Shown here piece by piece: positions 12,357-23,712 of a stretch of 64,000 nt of DNA. This DNA is from Mrakia gelida (taxonomy: Eukaryota > Basidiomycota > Tremellomycetes > Cystofilobasidiales > Mrakiaceae): positions 1,240,001-1,304,000 of the forward strand of contig BRON01000010.1 in assembly GCA_024345305.1 (NCBI GenBank), written 5' to 3'. The stretch's first letter is position 1. Each line of letters opens with the position of its first letter. The position numbers and the translations under genes were made by a program. Below the pieces are notes generated by a model, which did no database searches, had not been told where the DNA came from, and was given only the letters and a program-made list of their open reading frames with translations.

Positions 12357-13484
12357 TCACTCATCCCCAACCCACCGATCCGCGTAGTCTCCTATTACCG
12401 GCAGGTAGAACCTCTCCAGCCCTCGATTCGCGTCCGTGTACGCTCGGAACCTGAGTCGGCCGAATCGAAGCAGAAAGCGAACGCGTCGAGTCAGCGCGAG
12501 AGAATGGAAACGCGAGAGGGAGGAGAGTTCGAACTGACGCCATGTACCCAACCGCTCCGATCTCGAAGATGACGTAGATCCACTTGATGAACCTCCAGAA
12601 GAGGAGGGAGATGAAGAAGTGGAGGATGAGGAGAGGAGTGGTAAGGAGGGCGGATTGGTAGGCTGTCGAGGAGATGGAGAGCGAGGTCAGCTTGCGAAGG
12701 GTGGTTGAGGGAGTTGAGTGAGAGGAGAGAACGTACCGTGGAACCGGACGTAGTCGTTGGTGGTCTCGAGGATGAGGAGGAGCAGGGCTGGTAAGAGAGG
12801 AGGGACGCAGACGGAGGCGAGAGTAAGCGAGGGCGAGATGACCGCGGTCGAGTAGTCTCAGCGTCCCTTCTTCCTTCCCAGCTCCCCCCAAGTCTGGGAG
12901 AAGATTGCGAGACGTAGCTACGGAGGGTACAAGGTACTCACCACTCAAAGGTCCCAAGACATACGCTCCAGCAGCCTCGACATCCACCCTCCAACCGAAC
13001 CTCGTCTCCCACGAGTTGGCGGTCCCTCCCTGCTCAGCGGCGTTCGCTCCTCCTCCTCCTCCTCCCTGAGACGACGATCCCTGCGAAGGTCCAGCTGGGA
13101 CGGAAGAGTAAGAGTTCTGGGCGACTGTTTCAAGGCCAAACGAAAGGGACAGGATGGAAAGGAGGGAAGAGACGGAGGTCAGTGAAACGAGTGAGCTCTC
13201 CTCTTCCTTCCTGCAGAAGGTCGACCTCGCAACTCACCTCCATTGGATCCTCCAGACTGGTAGCCCGCGCTAGGAAGGAAGCTGGACGCATCACGGTTGA
13301 ACCATGGTCTTTTGGGTTGCTTGGAAGACGACTTGTTAGGCTCGTCGTCCTTGGGGAGGTCTGGAGGAGGTTGGTCTGAAAGGGAGGGAGGGAGAGAGAA
13401 GGTCGACGGAGAGATCCGATGCGTCAGTTCAAGCTCTGGTTCAAGATGCAGCAAGGAGAGGTCGTACAAGGTGCGAAGGACATG
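12357..13484 (-). CDS. small Tic20/DUF4870-like membrane protein
   Basis: Exon 1 is only 16 nt (MSFAP + T), spliced to an exon starting YQPPPDLPKDDEPNK in the correct phase, which decides the start at 13484. Five or six exons follow. The N-terminal half is polar and Gly/Ser rich. The C-terminal half has three to four membrane segments: GAYVLGPLSGALLLLILE, then TNDYVRFHAYQSALLTTPLL, ILHFFISLLFWRF and IYVIFEIGAVGYMA. It ends in RAYTDANRGLERFYLP-type sequence and WVGDE. The VRFHA.QS and AY.DA..G..F.LP..G arrangement is that of the Tic20/DUF4870 superfamily of small membrane proteins, present as an uncharacterised protein in many fungi. Molecular role unknown. Confidence 0.6.
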
Positions 13485-13941
13485 TTGAAGAGGGAAGGGT
13501 GGGGAGAAAGATGGGTTTGGTGAGATGGTGAGCGTTTGGAAGGAAAGGGAGGAAGGTCGGAGAAAGGACAAGGCCATCGAGCTGCTTTCGGACGCAGATG
13601 AGATGACGAGGGCGACCTTTTTCGGAGCAGAGAGATCGTGAAGCAGGCATGCAGTATAGAAGAGAATGTGAGAGAGAAGATGCTAAACGTCAAGAGAGAG
13701 AAAAAGAGCGAGGGCGAAGGGGGAGAGAAAGGAAAAGCAAGAGAGTCCGTGCGAGAGAGAGAGGTGTCGTCGATGAAAGCAAGTTCGTGAGGAAGGAAAG
13801 AGATTGTCCGAAGAAAAGCAAAAGTGGAGTCCGTGGGTCCATAGTGGTCCAAGTAAAGAAGTGTACGTAAAAGAAAGAGATCAAGGGAGGCCTGACTAGA
13901 GAAGTCAAAGGGGGGTGAGGAGGAAGGACGACTCGTTGAGC
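13485..13941. other. intergenic
   Basis: Lies between two same-strand genes. A minus-strand ORF reaching 13945 overlaps it, but it has a biased composition and no family feature, so it is probably promoter plus 3' UTR. Confidence 0.35.
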
Positions 13942-14743
13942 TCACACCAACACGGACAGCCCTCCGACCGCCAAAGCAACGGCGAGACTAGCTCCTCCAA
14001 CCATGACTCTTCTCGACGCTCCTGCTGTGTACGCGTCGTCGGGTCCAGAGTTGTAGCCTGATTGTCCAGGAGCAGCAGCGGTTTGGGTCGCGGCTGATCC
14101 AGCGTTGACGGTCGAAGGAGCGAAGGGGAGAGTCGTGGGAGTTGTGGAGGTTGAGCTGGAGGCGGCGTTGGCAGTCTGGAGAGCAAAGAGGAAAGGAGAC
14201 GGTCAGCTCAGAGACGCAGGAGAAGCAGGGGAAGAAAGAGCTTGAGCTCGAGGACCGAGCTGAACGAGAAGGAGCCAACGGAGGAGGGGGAGGAGGAAGA
14301 GAGGCTCACAGTTTGAGTGGTAGCAGCGACCGTGTAGTTAACGAGAACCGAGGATGTGATCTGAGACCTGACTGTTCCATTCACGACGAAGGTCTCGAAG
14401 AGCTGAGGAGGAGAGAATGGCAAGGGAGAGAAGGGGGAAAGGAAGGGAGGAGGAAGGTCAGCTTGAGCTCAGTCCACCTTCCTCCTCCTCCTCCTTCCCC
14501 GTCAACCAAAGGCAGCCTTCTACGACTTCAAATGACCACCAGCCCCAAGGTGAATATCCCTTCCTCCCCTGAACACGAAGAAGGACTCACCGAATAGCTC
14601 TGGGAGATGACTGGAGCGACCGAGGTCGACGAGGCGTTGCCCACTGCTCCTGACGAGACTCTTGAGCTGCTATTGTTCTGAGCGAAGACTGAGAGGGGGA
14701 GAGCTAGGAATACGGATGCTAGTAGGGAGGAGGAGACCATCAT
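13942..14743 (-). CDS. secreted Ser/Thr-rich probable GPI-anchored protein
   Basis: Three exons in phase 0: 14591-14743, 14310-14402 and 13942-14175, giving about 159 residues. The N-terminus is a clean signal peptide (MMVSSSLLASVFLALPLSVFA, cleavage before QN). The mature part is rich in Ser, Thr, Ala and Asn, with several N-glycosylation sequons (NNSS, NASS, NGT, NYT) and no cysteine. The C-terminus ends in a hydrophobic tail (VGGASLAVALAVGGLSVLV) with no cytoplasmic extension, the layout of a GPI-attachment signal. No enzymatic domain recognised. Likely a cell-wall or cell-surface glycoprotein. Confidence 0.65.
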
Positions 14744-15089
14744 AGTTGGCGGCCGAAGAAGTAGGAGAAGGAGAAGGAGGGAAAACCAGAGAGAGTTGTG
14801 GGGTTGTGGAGGAAGACAGGCGAGCTATTACGTCGATTTCAGCCTTCTGAGGTTGGCTGGGTGAGAGCGAGACTGAGCCACAAAAACCTCTCTTCTTCAA
14901 GATTTCTGAGAAGAAGCTGAGGCTCGTTGGATGGGTTGAAGTGTAATGAGTCGAGACTGAAGTTTTTCTTTCTCTTCCCTTCAGAGAGACGCGATCGAAA
15001 GAGAACGAAGCGAGCGACTCGCAAAACGACTTCGAGAAGACAACAGAGGACTATGTAGGCATAGATAGGAGCACACCTCAGGCCGAGCC
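14744..15089. other. intergenic
   Basis: Between two same-strand genes; presumed promoter of the GPI-like gene. Nothing recognised. Confidence 0.3.
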
Positions 15090-15759
15090 TTAAGACTTGT
15101 CGCTGGAGAACCGAGAAGCAAAGCGAGAAAGACAGTCAGCTTGAAAGAATCCAACGACGAGGGCGTACGACCGAACGACTCTCGACTCACGCGACGAAGA
15201 ACTCCTCCCCAGTAGCAGACTTGTACGCTCCTCTGATCTGGTCAGAGATCATCTCGTCCTTCGCCTGCTCAGCAGCACTCTCGCTGCAAGCATCATCGAA
15301 GAACGAAGCGAGCGTCAGCTCCTCGTCGCCTCATCGTCGACGCGTCGTACTCGTCTCGAGAACGAGCTCAAACTCACTTCGACTGATCCCCTCCTCCCAT
15401 CATGTGCTCCTGGACGTAGTCGACAGCTTTGTCGAGGTAGTCCTCTGATGGTGAAGGATGTAGAGGGGACAGATGAGGGGGAAGAGAGAAGGTCAGCGTC
15501 AAGCTGTTTGAGATGGCCCCTGAAGACGAGCGACGTCGAAGGCGAAGATATACGAGGAGAGAGACAGAGATGGGATGAATGAACCCTTCGCTTCACCACT
15601 CTTTCCTCCTCCCATAGCGTTGTTGATCTTGCCCATGAACCCTCCTCCCTCTTCTCCCGTCTTCTGCTCTCCTCGATGCTGCTGCTGCTGTTGGTTCTGA
15701 GATTGGTTCGAGTCGTTGGAGTTTCCCGTTCCAGAGACGGCGGATTTGATGTAGTCCAT
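15090..15759 (-). CDS. small hydrophilic conserved fungal protein, function unknown
   Basis: Four exons: the first from 15759, the last a 13-nt exon 15090-15102 encoding ADKS and stop. I preferred this ending to the in-frame TGA at 15187 because that TGA overlaps a perfect GTGAGT donor followed by a branch site and CAG. The protein is about 120 residues: MDYIKSAVSGTGN, then a Gln/Gly-rich stretch with HRGEQKTGEEGGG, a GKINNAMGGGKSGEDYLDKA segment, VDYVQEHMMGGGDQSNESA and an ending DQIRGAYKSATGEEFF. It is charged, has no membrane segment or signal peptide, and resembles small basidiomycete proteins with an EDYLDK..DYVQE and SD.IRG.YKSATG pattern. Function is not known to me. Confidence 0.65.
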
Positions 15760-16050
15760 GGCGAGAGGAAGAGCTGAGCTGGGTAAGACGAGGGGTAGGT
15801 TGGAGTAGATGGTGGTCGTTTGAGAGGAAAAAGGTGAGGAGGAAGCGAGGGAGAAGAGGACTGAGTGCGACGTGACGTCAAAACCTCTAGGCGAGAGAGG
15901 GGAAGGCACGTCAAAGGTCTGTGTTCTTAGAAAAGATGGAAAGGAAGCGTGCGAGAGTCAAAGGAAGCTGCTCATGCATCCCCAACGAGGTAAGAGTGTC
16001 TAAGTCGGGAGAGAGGGAGCTGAGCGTTTCTGAGGCCGTCCGTCGTCGCG

Positions 16051-18099
16051 TCAGGGAGCTGCTGTCGAGGGAGGGTTCGCTGCGAGGAGGCTGAGGAGAG
16101 AGAGGAGTGAGTAGGACGAGACGAGAAGGACGAAGGTGATAAGAGGGTGTCAGAGTGTGGGGAGAAGCAGGAGAACGGGGGAGGGGCGGTTGAAAGGAAA
16201 GGTCGAACGCACCTCCTTTTCGTCGCCTCAGCCTGCCTGGCGCGATTCTCCTTCGCTCGCAGCCTTCTCTCTTCGAGCATGAGACTGGAGTAAGACGAGA
16301 TGGATAAAGAACTTTCAGTCGCGCACTTTGAACGGAGACCTCTCACCAGCGGGGTCGAAGAGAAAGGGCTGTCGAGAGCGACGCGTCGGCTCAAGTGGGA
16401 GCTGAACTCACATATAATCTTCGTGCGCTGGTGCTCCTCCGTGAGTTCTGTAAGCGAGAGCCTGGACCGAAGTCTCTCGGTACTGTCTCCCTCCGGAAAC
16501 ATCGAACATGAACTATGAGGAAAGAAGGAGGGAAGCACGACGTCAGAGGACAAGTTTCCGAAGGGAATATATCGAGCAGACCGAAGGGAGGAGGGCCGAC
16601 GAACGATGGTATTCAGCTCCTTGATACCGAGGAGGTCCCTTTCCGACAGCTTGTATCGCCTTTTAGCTTCCTGTGATATGTAAGGGGCAAGAAAAGTCAG
16701 CAAGGCTGAGGCTAGCGAATGAAACGAAACGAGAGGGGTAAGACGCGCCGAAAAAGAGATGCGAGGTTGGTTGACCAGCAGAGCCACCTGCCTTCTCCAG
16801 AGCGAGAACCAAGGATCGTAGATGGGAAGTAATCGATTCAGATTAGCGTGCATGCGTGACAGGTCCTCGAGGGTTCTTGGTCGGTCGACGAGACTGTAAG
16901 ACGAAGAAGGAAGAGGAGTCGTCAAACGTGAGAGTCGGGGAGCGCGGACTTCAAGATAGAGGAACTCACTCGTGAACCAGCTCGTCGCTTTCACGAATAG
17001 CTAGCATCTGCTTGCTGTGCTCGTTGATCTGATGGTCCTCATCCTTGGTGAAGGGGGAGTCGATGAGCCGCTCTCGACTCAACCTCGCAACCAAGGCTTT
17101 TCCGAGACGATTCGAAGCTCTCTCGATGGCTCTCTCGATGTCGACCATGGACGCGAAGGCTTCCGACTTGTGAAGCTGGTACTGAGGAGGGGTGAGGCCC
17201 CATCCAGTCCAACCTCCTTCTCCGACAAGGGAGCGTCCTGACGAGAAGATCCGTCGTGCTGAGTCGAAAGAGCGGTGGTAGGGTCCCGATGGATGGAGAC
17301 TGATCCAAGGTCCTTGAACAGGAACACCGGCGGGCGTGATAGATAAGGCTGTGGGGTCGGGGAGAATGTTTGGGAACCTGGACTGGAAGAGGACCTGAAC
17401 GAGGCGAAGAGGAAGAGAGAGCACGAAGGCGGGTGAGCTCTGCCTAGCAGCTCGCAGGTCAAACCACTCAGAGAGTGCAAGCTCGCAAGGACGAAGAGCT
17501 CACTTGAAAGACGACTGAGCCAAAAGGAAAAAGGAAGGCAACAGTCAGCGACGAAGCGTCGATGTTCGAAGGTCGCGAGCGAGTCGAGGTCAACAAGCCT
17601 GAGCCGGGAGGGAGGAGACGAGTCGGAGCTCACCATCTCTATAGCAGGTCCTGAAATGTCGACACACAGCTGAGAGGGCGAGATGGTCTCGAAGCTGATG
17701 AACACGACGAGGCGAGGCAAGGGTGAGGTCGACGGAGAGCAAAGAGGTCAGCTTTCGACGGGACGAGTCGAGCTCAACACGTTCTCCTTCCCTCCCTTCG
17801 AACGAAGCTGCTCACCTCCAGATCCGAATCCACAGAGATGATCCTGAGAACATCACCAGTATAAGATCAGCTCGCTGACATCCCAACTCGATGATCTAGA
17901 GGACGGAAGCTCACAAGTCCAACACCTCGACAGGAAAACGGCCCAGCGGATCGTCTCCCTCCTTCCACTCCTTGATGTCCTTCCAAACAGCGACCTTCTT
18001 CTCGAGCTCCTTCCTAGGTTTCTTCTTCGGAGGTTCGACGACGTCGTACTCAGGGCCTTCTGTTGCGAGCAACCAGACGTGCTTTTGACGAGGGGACAT
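16051..18099 (-). CDS. F-box-like protein with conserved fungal C-terminal region
   Basis: Many-exon gene. The N-terminus reads MSPRQKHVWLLATEGPEY, followed by a Lys-rich basic stretch and then DPLGRFPVEVLDLIISV at about residues 50-66, a sequence that fits helix 1 of an F-box. Downstream exons carry FPNILPDPTALSITPAG, WISLHPSGPYHRSFDSARRI, TLEDLSRMHANLNRLLPIYD and PWFSLWRRQV, then RRYKLSERDLLGIKELN, FPEGDSTERLRSRLSLTELT and a coiled, basic tail ending near 16051. F-box proteins are substrate adaptors of SCF ubiquitin ligases. The rest of the protein is not a domain I recognise, so the F-box call rests on one helix. Divergent from the serine dehydratase gene. Confidence 0.5.
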
Positions 18100-18449
18100 G
18101 GCTGAGAGGAGGAGAGAGGAAGGGAGGGAGAAGGTCGAAGTTGGAGGCGACTCGAAAGCTCAACGCGTTTTCCTCCCTTCCCTGTTTTGGAGGTGCGCAG
18201 AGACGCGTCGCATGCATTTTTTTCGCTCGTTGCTTCGCGTTTTGAATGCTCCTTGGTCCGATCTTAGGTTTCCTGAAGGTCTGAACAAAATTTTCGCCTA
18301 ACTGAACGAGCGAGTGAGCTTCGTTCGAGCTCACTTGGTGGAGCACCGACTTGAGCAGAATCGGTCCCTCGACTCTTCAACTTTTGATCTCCTCTCTCTC
18401 TCTCGTGACTCCCAACGTCCATGCCCTTCTTTCCACCTTCACCAGCACC
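18100..18449. other. divergent promoter region
   Basis: 350-nt spacer between divergent start codons of the F-box-like and L-serine dehydratase genes. Contains one GACGCGTCG motif near 18202. Confidence 0.4.
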
Positions 18450-21400
18450 ATGATCAGATCCCTCCTCCTCCGTCCCACCATCTCTCTTGTCGCCAACTCT
18501 CGACGTTCTCTCCTCCTCGTCCAGTCTCGACGGCCCCTCGGCCTGTCCTCTCCCTCCTTCAGCTCACTCAAACCATCGCTCATCCCCGTTTCCTCAGAAC
18601 CCCTGGAGATCAACGAGCAGGCGAGGAAGGCTTTGGAGGAAGAGGAGAGGGGAGAAGGGATTCCTAGATCTGAGCACGCTGTCATATCTACCTTCGGTGA
18701 GTTGAAGCAGAGCTCGTTGGAAGGGAGGGCAGGAGGAGGTGAGCTTATCGCAAAGAGGAACGAGCTGAACGATTCGCTTCTTCGTTGCTTTTGTGACTAC
18801 AGATCTGTTCTCGATTGGAGTGGGACCTTCTAGCTCGCATACGGTTGGGCCTATGAGGGCTGGGAAGATCTTCGTGACCGTGAGTTCAGTTGGTTCCGTG
18901 TCCGAGAAGACCGTGGGAGAAACGAGCGACGGCGAGCTATCTACGCTGGGAAGGTGTTTTCGGGTGACTCGATGGGACATCGATAATGGAAGCTGGAGGG
19001 AGTGTCTCTGCATGAAATTCGCAGGGATCCCTTCGCGTTGAAGGAGCTGAAGCGAAACTGTCGAGCTCACACTTTCCCTCCTCTCTTCTTGACCCTTCTC
19101 GTTTCGCAGGACCTCGTTCATCTCGGTCTCCTCGACAAAGTCAAGACTCTCAAGATCACTCTCTACGGATCTCTCGCAGCTACAGGCAAAGGTCACGCTA
19201 CTCCCGAAGCCATCCTCATGGGTTTGGAGAACGACGACCCAGAGACGATTGAAACGTCGACGATCAACTCGAGGTACCTCGCGATCATCAACGAGAAGAG
19301 GTTGACGCTAGGAGGGACGAGGAACATTCACTACGACATGGATAAGGATATGGTGAGTTCGAGTTCTGGTCGACTGTCTAAGTATCATCATCTCGAGCGA
19401 AGGGAAGGAGGGTGCTGATCTTGTTTGCTTTCGGCGCGTCTTACGAACGAGCAGCTGTGGAAGATGGAGGCTCTTCCTACCCACCCCAACGGGATGAGGT
19501 TCGCTGTTTTTGATGAGAATGGTGAGCTTCAGAGGAGGTTTCTGCTCTCAGTGAGGCGAACGTCGAACTCATCGTTTGCATCTTCCTTCGCGTCGCAGGT
19601 GATCTCCTCGCCGTCAACGTGTACTACTCAGTCGGAGGAGGCTTGTGAGTTCCACTCCTCGTTTTTCTCTACATCGATTCCTTCCTCGTCTCTGACCTTT
19701 CTCTGTTTTCGCTCTCTCTCAGCGTCGTGAACGAGCGAACTCAGGGTTAGACGACCTCGCTTCTCTCCTCGCTCCCCCCTTACCCTCCGCTGATCTCTTG
19801 TTCCTCCCCTTCACCCTTCGCAACTTCTTGTTATCCTCTCACTCATCAGTGGACGAGAATCTCTACTTCAGATCAATCGACAAGTCCGCCGCCTCTCCAG
19901 CTCGTCGAGACAAGACCCACGGAATGGTCTCGCCCGAAGCTGGCGTTCTCGAGAAGATCGGTGGAGAGCACGAGGTGCCATCTTCGGAGGAATCGAGTGA
20001 GGAGGAGGACACGTCGGAACACAAGAAGGAGATGCCGAAGCAGCCTCCGTTCTTGTTCCACAACGCTCAGAGTTTGGAGGCTTTGACTAGGTTCGTTCCC
20101 GTCTCGTTGATCGGTTCTCGGGGCATCGGAGGTCGGAAAGCTGACCAGCCTCTCTTTTTTTCTCGCTTTTGCTAGGAAGCACAACGTGAGTGTCGATGTC
20201 GAGAGGATTGGACTCGGCTCGAGCTCTCGCTGACCTCGACGCGTCTTTCGTTTTCGTTTCAGCTCACGATCGCCCAGCTGTGAGACGTTCCCATCTCGTC
20301 GGAACTTTACGTGGACTATCATCTGACCTTTCTGCGTCTTCTTTAGGGTCTGGAATAACGAGCTCTCGTACTTGACTGATCAAGAGGTCTCGGACAACCT
20401 TCTTCGAGTGCGTTCTTTCTCCTCTCCCTTCGTTCCTCGTTATCACCTTCGCTCACCTCGCTCTTCGCGTCCTCCAAACAGATCTGGAGTGTGATGGACG
20501 AGTGCATTCGCACAGGAGTCATGTCGAGTTCGTCTCGCTCTCTCCCTCTCCCATTCCCCTTCGTCGAGCTGACATTTCTCTCTTGCTCTCCGCCTTTCCT
20601 TACAGCCGAAGAAGTGCTCCCAGGTCGTCTCCGAGTCCGTCGCCGAGCAGCAACTCTCTACCGTCGCCTCTTCAAAGGGTTCTACCCCTCCATGCCCTCC
20701 CCATCTCGACCTCCCTCCATCCCGCCTCCGCCATCCGGATCCGTCTCCCCTTCCGCTCTCTCCATCCAATCAGGCTTCAACGCCCCCGCTCCTCCAACTG
20801 CCTACATCTCCCCCTCTTCTCCGTCTTCCTCGTCCTCGAAACCAACAGCGCTGGTCGCCGGACTTGGAGCTGGAGGACCCCGAGCTCTTGTCGTTGGCTC
20901 GTTCGAACACGCGCTTCCGTTGACGCCTTGGAGGTCTTCGGTCTTCCCTGGTATCGATTGGCTCAGCTGCTACGCTATCGCTGTGAACGAGGTCAACGCA
21001 GCTGGAGGGAGAGTCGTGACCGCGCCGAGTGAGTCCCCGTTTCGCTTCGGGCTCATTCGCGTCGACTCTCACTGACTCCCTTCGTTCTTACCTCCCTTCC
21101 ATCTCGGTATCGCAGCCAACGGAGCAGCTGGAGTGATACCTGCTGTGCTGAAGTACATCGTCGAATTCATTTCTGATGATCCCGAGCGAGACGTCAAGAC
21201 GGTTCGTTATCCTCGTCTCCTTTGCACTTTCGCTCGTTTCGTCTCGATCTCGCCGCTGACCTTCCTTCTCCTTCTTCTCCAGTTCCTTCTCACCGCAGCA
21301 GGTACGCCTCGCCTTTCCTCTCTCCACTCGAAATCCTTTTTGACCTCATCTCTCTCCTTCCAGCGATCGGGATGCTTTACAAGCGAGGAGCGACCATCTC

Positions 21401-22241
21401 CGCCGCCGAAGGAGGATGCATGGCTGAAGTCGGAGTCGCTAGCTCGATGGCTGCTGCTGGATTCGTCGCTTGTATGGGTGGTGAGCTTTTCTTCTTTCTC
21501 TCTCTCTCTCTCCAGTTAAGTCGGTCGCTGACTCTCTTCGTCCTCGTCCTCTTCGTCGCGTCGCTCGCAGGTTCGCCAAAGATGATCCTCCAAGCCGCCG
21601 AGGTCGGAATCGAGCACTCCCTTGGTCTTACCTGCGACCCTGTCGATGGCCTTGTTCAAGTGCCGTGTATCGAGAGGAAGTGAGTTCGCGTTTCCATTCG
21701 AAGATCGTTGTCGTCGAGTTCAAGCTCACACCCTTCCCCTCCCTTTGTTCTTCTCGCGTCGCCCCCCAGCTCTCTCGGCGCCGTGAAAGCTGTAACAGCC
21801 GCTCAGCTCGCTCTCGCAGGAGACGGAGTCCACTCGGTCAGCTTGGACGAAGCCATCGAGGCAATGAGGAGTGAGTCGTCGTTCTTGTTCTCTCTCGTTC
21901 GCACGACGCGTCGTCGACCGTCGCTGATGTCTTGCCACATCCGTTTCCTTTCGTTCAGTGACTGCTCGAGATATGAGCACGCACTACAAAGTCAGTCATG
22001 CACTCTCTCCCTCTCGCACAGGTCTCGCGTTCTTGTCGTCGCGTCGAACGAGTGCTGACCTCTCCTCTCGCCTCTTCTTCCTTTCTCGCCTTCGCAGGAA
22101 ACCTCGCTCGCTGGACTAGCTGTTCGTACCCCTCTCTCCTCCCTCTGCACCCCTTCTGAACTCGACCACTGACCCTAACGCGTCCTTCTCTCCTTCTCAC
22201 AGACAACCGTCCGAATCCCGCTCTCCTCGCCGGGATGTTGA
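18450..22241 (+). CDS. L-serine dehydratase, iron-sulfur (bacterial SdaA) type
   Basis: Converts L-serine to pyruvate and ammonia (EC 4.3.1.17) with a [4Fe-4S] cluster instead of PLP. About 15 exons give a fused alpha+beta chain. The start at 18450 gives an Arg/Ser/Leu-rich, acid-poor leader ([14 protein letters not shown]) typical of mitochondrial import. Landmarks in order: [60 protein letters not shown] with a GGGFV motif; [42 protein letters not shown] then [26 protein letters not shown] (cluster Cys 1); and [20 protein letters not shown] followed by C (Cys 2 and 3). Last exon 22203-22241 encodes [12 protein letters not shown]. Odd features: an acidic insert near 19980 ([14 protein letters not shown]) and a Pro/Ser-rich insert of about 60 residues near 20690-20850, absent from bacterial SdaA. 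Known fungal serine deaminases are mostly PLP enzymes. Confidence 0.93.
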
Positions 22242-22644
22242 TCTTCTCCTACCGCTCGCTCGTTTCCCTTCCTTCCTTCCTTCCTCTCACACCCTTTCTT
22301 CCCCACCCTCCTTCCCCTCTTTACCACTCTTCACCCGAGGACACTCACTACCTTAGACCCCTCCATCCCTCTTGCTTTGCTTCACCTCTCTCTCTCGAAC
22401 TCTCGCTCCCTCGCATCTACATAGACTGCTTCTTTCTGCCTCGCTACTTTATACCATTGCTCTCTCCCCCCACCCACTCCCCAGCTCACGAACCCAGATA
22501 AGTAATAGATCGATCGTAGCAAGTTCGTTTCGTAAGGACATGATGTCTTCTCCCATCCCCCTCTCCCTCCCTCGCCTTCGCCCCCACCCTTCCCACCACC
22601 CCCAGCCCCACCAGCCCACCAAACCCATCAGACCCACACCCAAG
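22242..22644. other. intergenic, convergent 3' ends
   Basis: Between the serine dehydratase and Hsk3 stop codons. CT-rich, no supported gene. Confidence 0.35.
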
Positions 22645-23344
22645 CTACATGATCAAACTATCGTCCCCCTCCCCCTCCTGGCCCTCCTGTGTTGGTACGG
22701 CTGAAGAAGAAGCGAGAGCAGCTTCGTCCGCTGCTGCTTCCTTCTCGAGTTCTTGGCCTACGATGTGGGAGACTGCCATGAATCTGGGGCGGGTAAGAGA
22801 CGAAGAGTGGAGGAGCGGGTCAGTGGGGGGATGGGGAAGGGGGGAGGGGATGGGAAGAGGGAAGGGCGAGAGGGGATGGGAGGGTGAGGGAGGTGGGAGG
22901 TGAGGTGAGCTCGACGAGCAAGAGGAAGAGCAAGGGTCGTTCCTCGTACCGTATGACGAGAGGACGCAAAGAGGGTGGAGAGATGCAAGTGCATAGACGC
23001 GTCTACCCAGCTCTCGGATCTCGAGCCTGAGGTATACGAAGCAGAAGACGAGTCGACTCGAGTCGAATCGAAGCTCGCCCTCCCTTCACCTCGACGACTC
23101 CCTCCTTCCCTTCTCATCCATCCATCCTCCTCCTCAAAGTCTAACTCAACCACCCAACAGGCCTCAAAGCAGACGCCTGGACTCACTGAGCTGCCTGCCC
23201 CGCCGAGAAAGCCTGCATCGCCAGCAGAAGCTTCTGCATGTCCCTCATTCTGACCTCGGTATCGCTCATGGCTGAAGCGAGTCGAGAGAGGTGGTGAGTG
23301 AGAGCGGTGAAGTGTCGAGTTTCGGGGGTTGAGGAGAGGGACAT
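22645..23344 (-). CDS. HSK3: DASH/Dam1 complex subunit Hsk3
   Basis: Two exons (23187-23344 and 22645-22783) with a long 403-nt intron join in phase to give about 98 residues. The N-terminal helix (RHFTALTHHLSRLASAMSDT) and the second helix (RDMQKLLLAMQAFSAGQAAQ) lead into FMAVSHIVGQELE, matching the LFMAASRVLG ending of yeast Hsk3. An acidic tail ends in DDSLIM. Hsk3 is one of the ten DASH subunits that ring kinetochore microtubules. The protein is too small to appear as one ORF. The first ATG (23344) is followed by a second in-frame ATG at MSDTEV, but starting there would remove the first helix. Divergent from the Sds3-like gene. Confidence 0.75.
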
Positions 23345-23712
23345 GATGCGTGAGGTGGTGAAGAGGGAGGGGAGAGAAGGGGAGAAGGTGGTTTGGATGG
23401 GTTTGAGGAGGTCGGGATGGGTGGGTGTTTGGGAGGAAGGCGAAAGGAGGGCGCGTGTTTGCGTTTGAAGTCGAAGAAGGATGGGTTGGTGGGAGCGGAG
23501 TCAAATTTGCTGGACCGAAGAAAGCTCGCTTGCTCGAGAAGAGTTCCCTCCAGACGATTTCAACAAATAAAAATCTTCTTCGGCTCAAAATCGCCCATCT
23601 CCTCCTTCCTGCGGACGGAGGAGCGGCTGCTTCGGGTCTCGCCTTCCCCTCCCCTCCTCTCTCTCTTCTCCTCTCACCCTTCACCCACCCCCCACTCTTC
23701 TTAGGAAGCCCC
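23345..23712. other. divergent promoter region
   Basis: Spacer between the Hsk3 and Sds3-like start codons. A minus-strand ORF to 23714 runs through it but shows no protein features. Confidence 0.35.
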
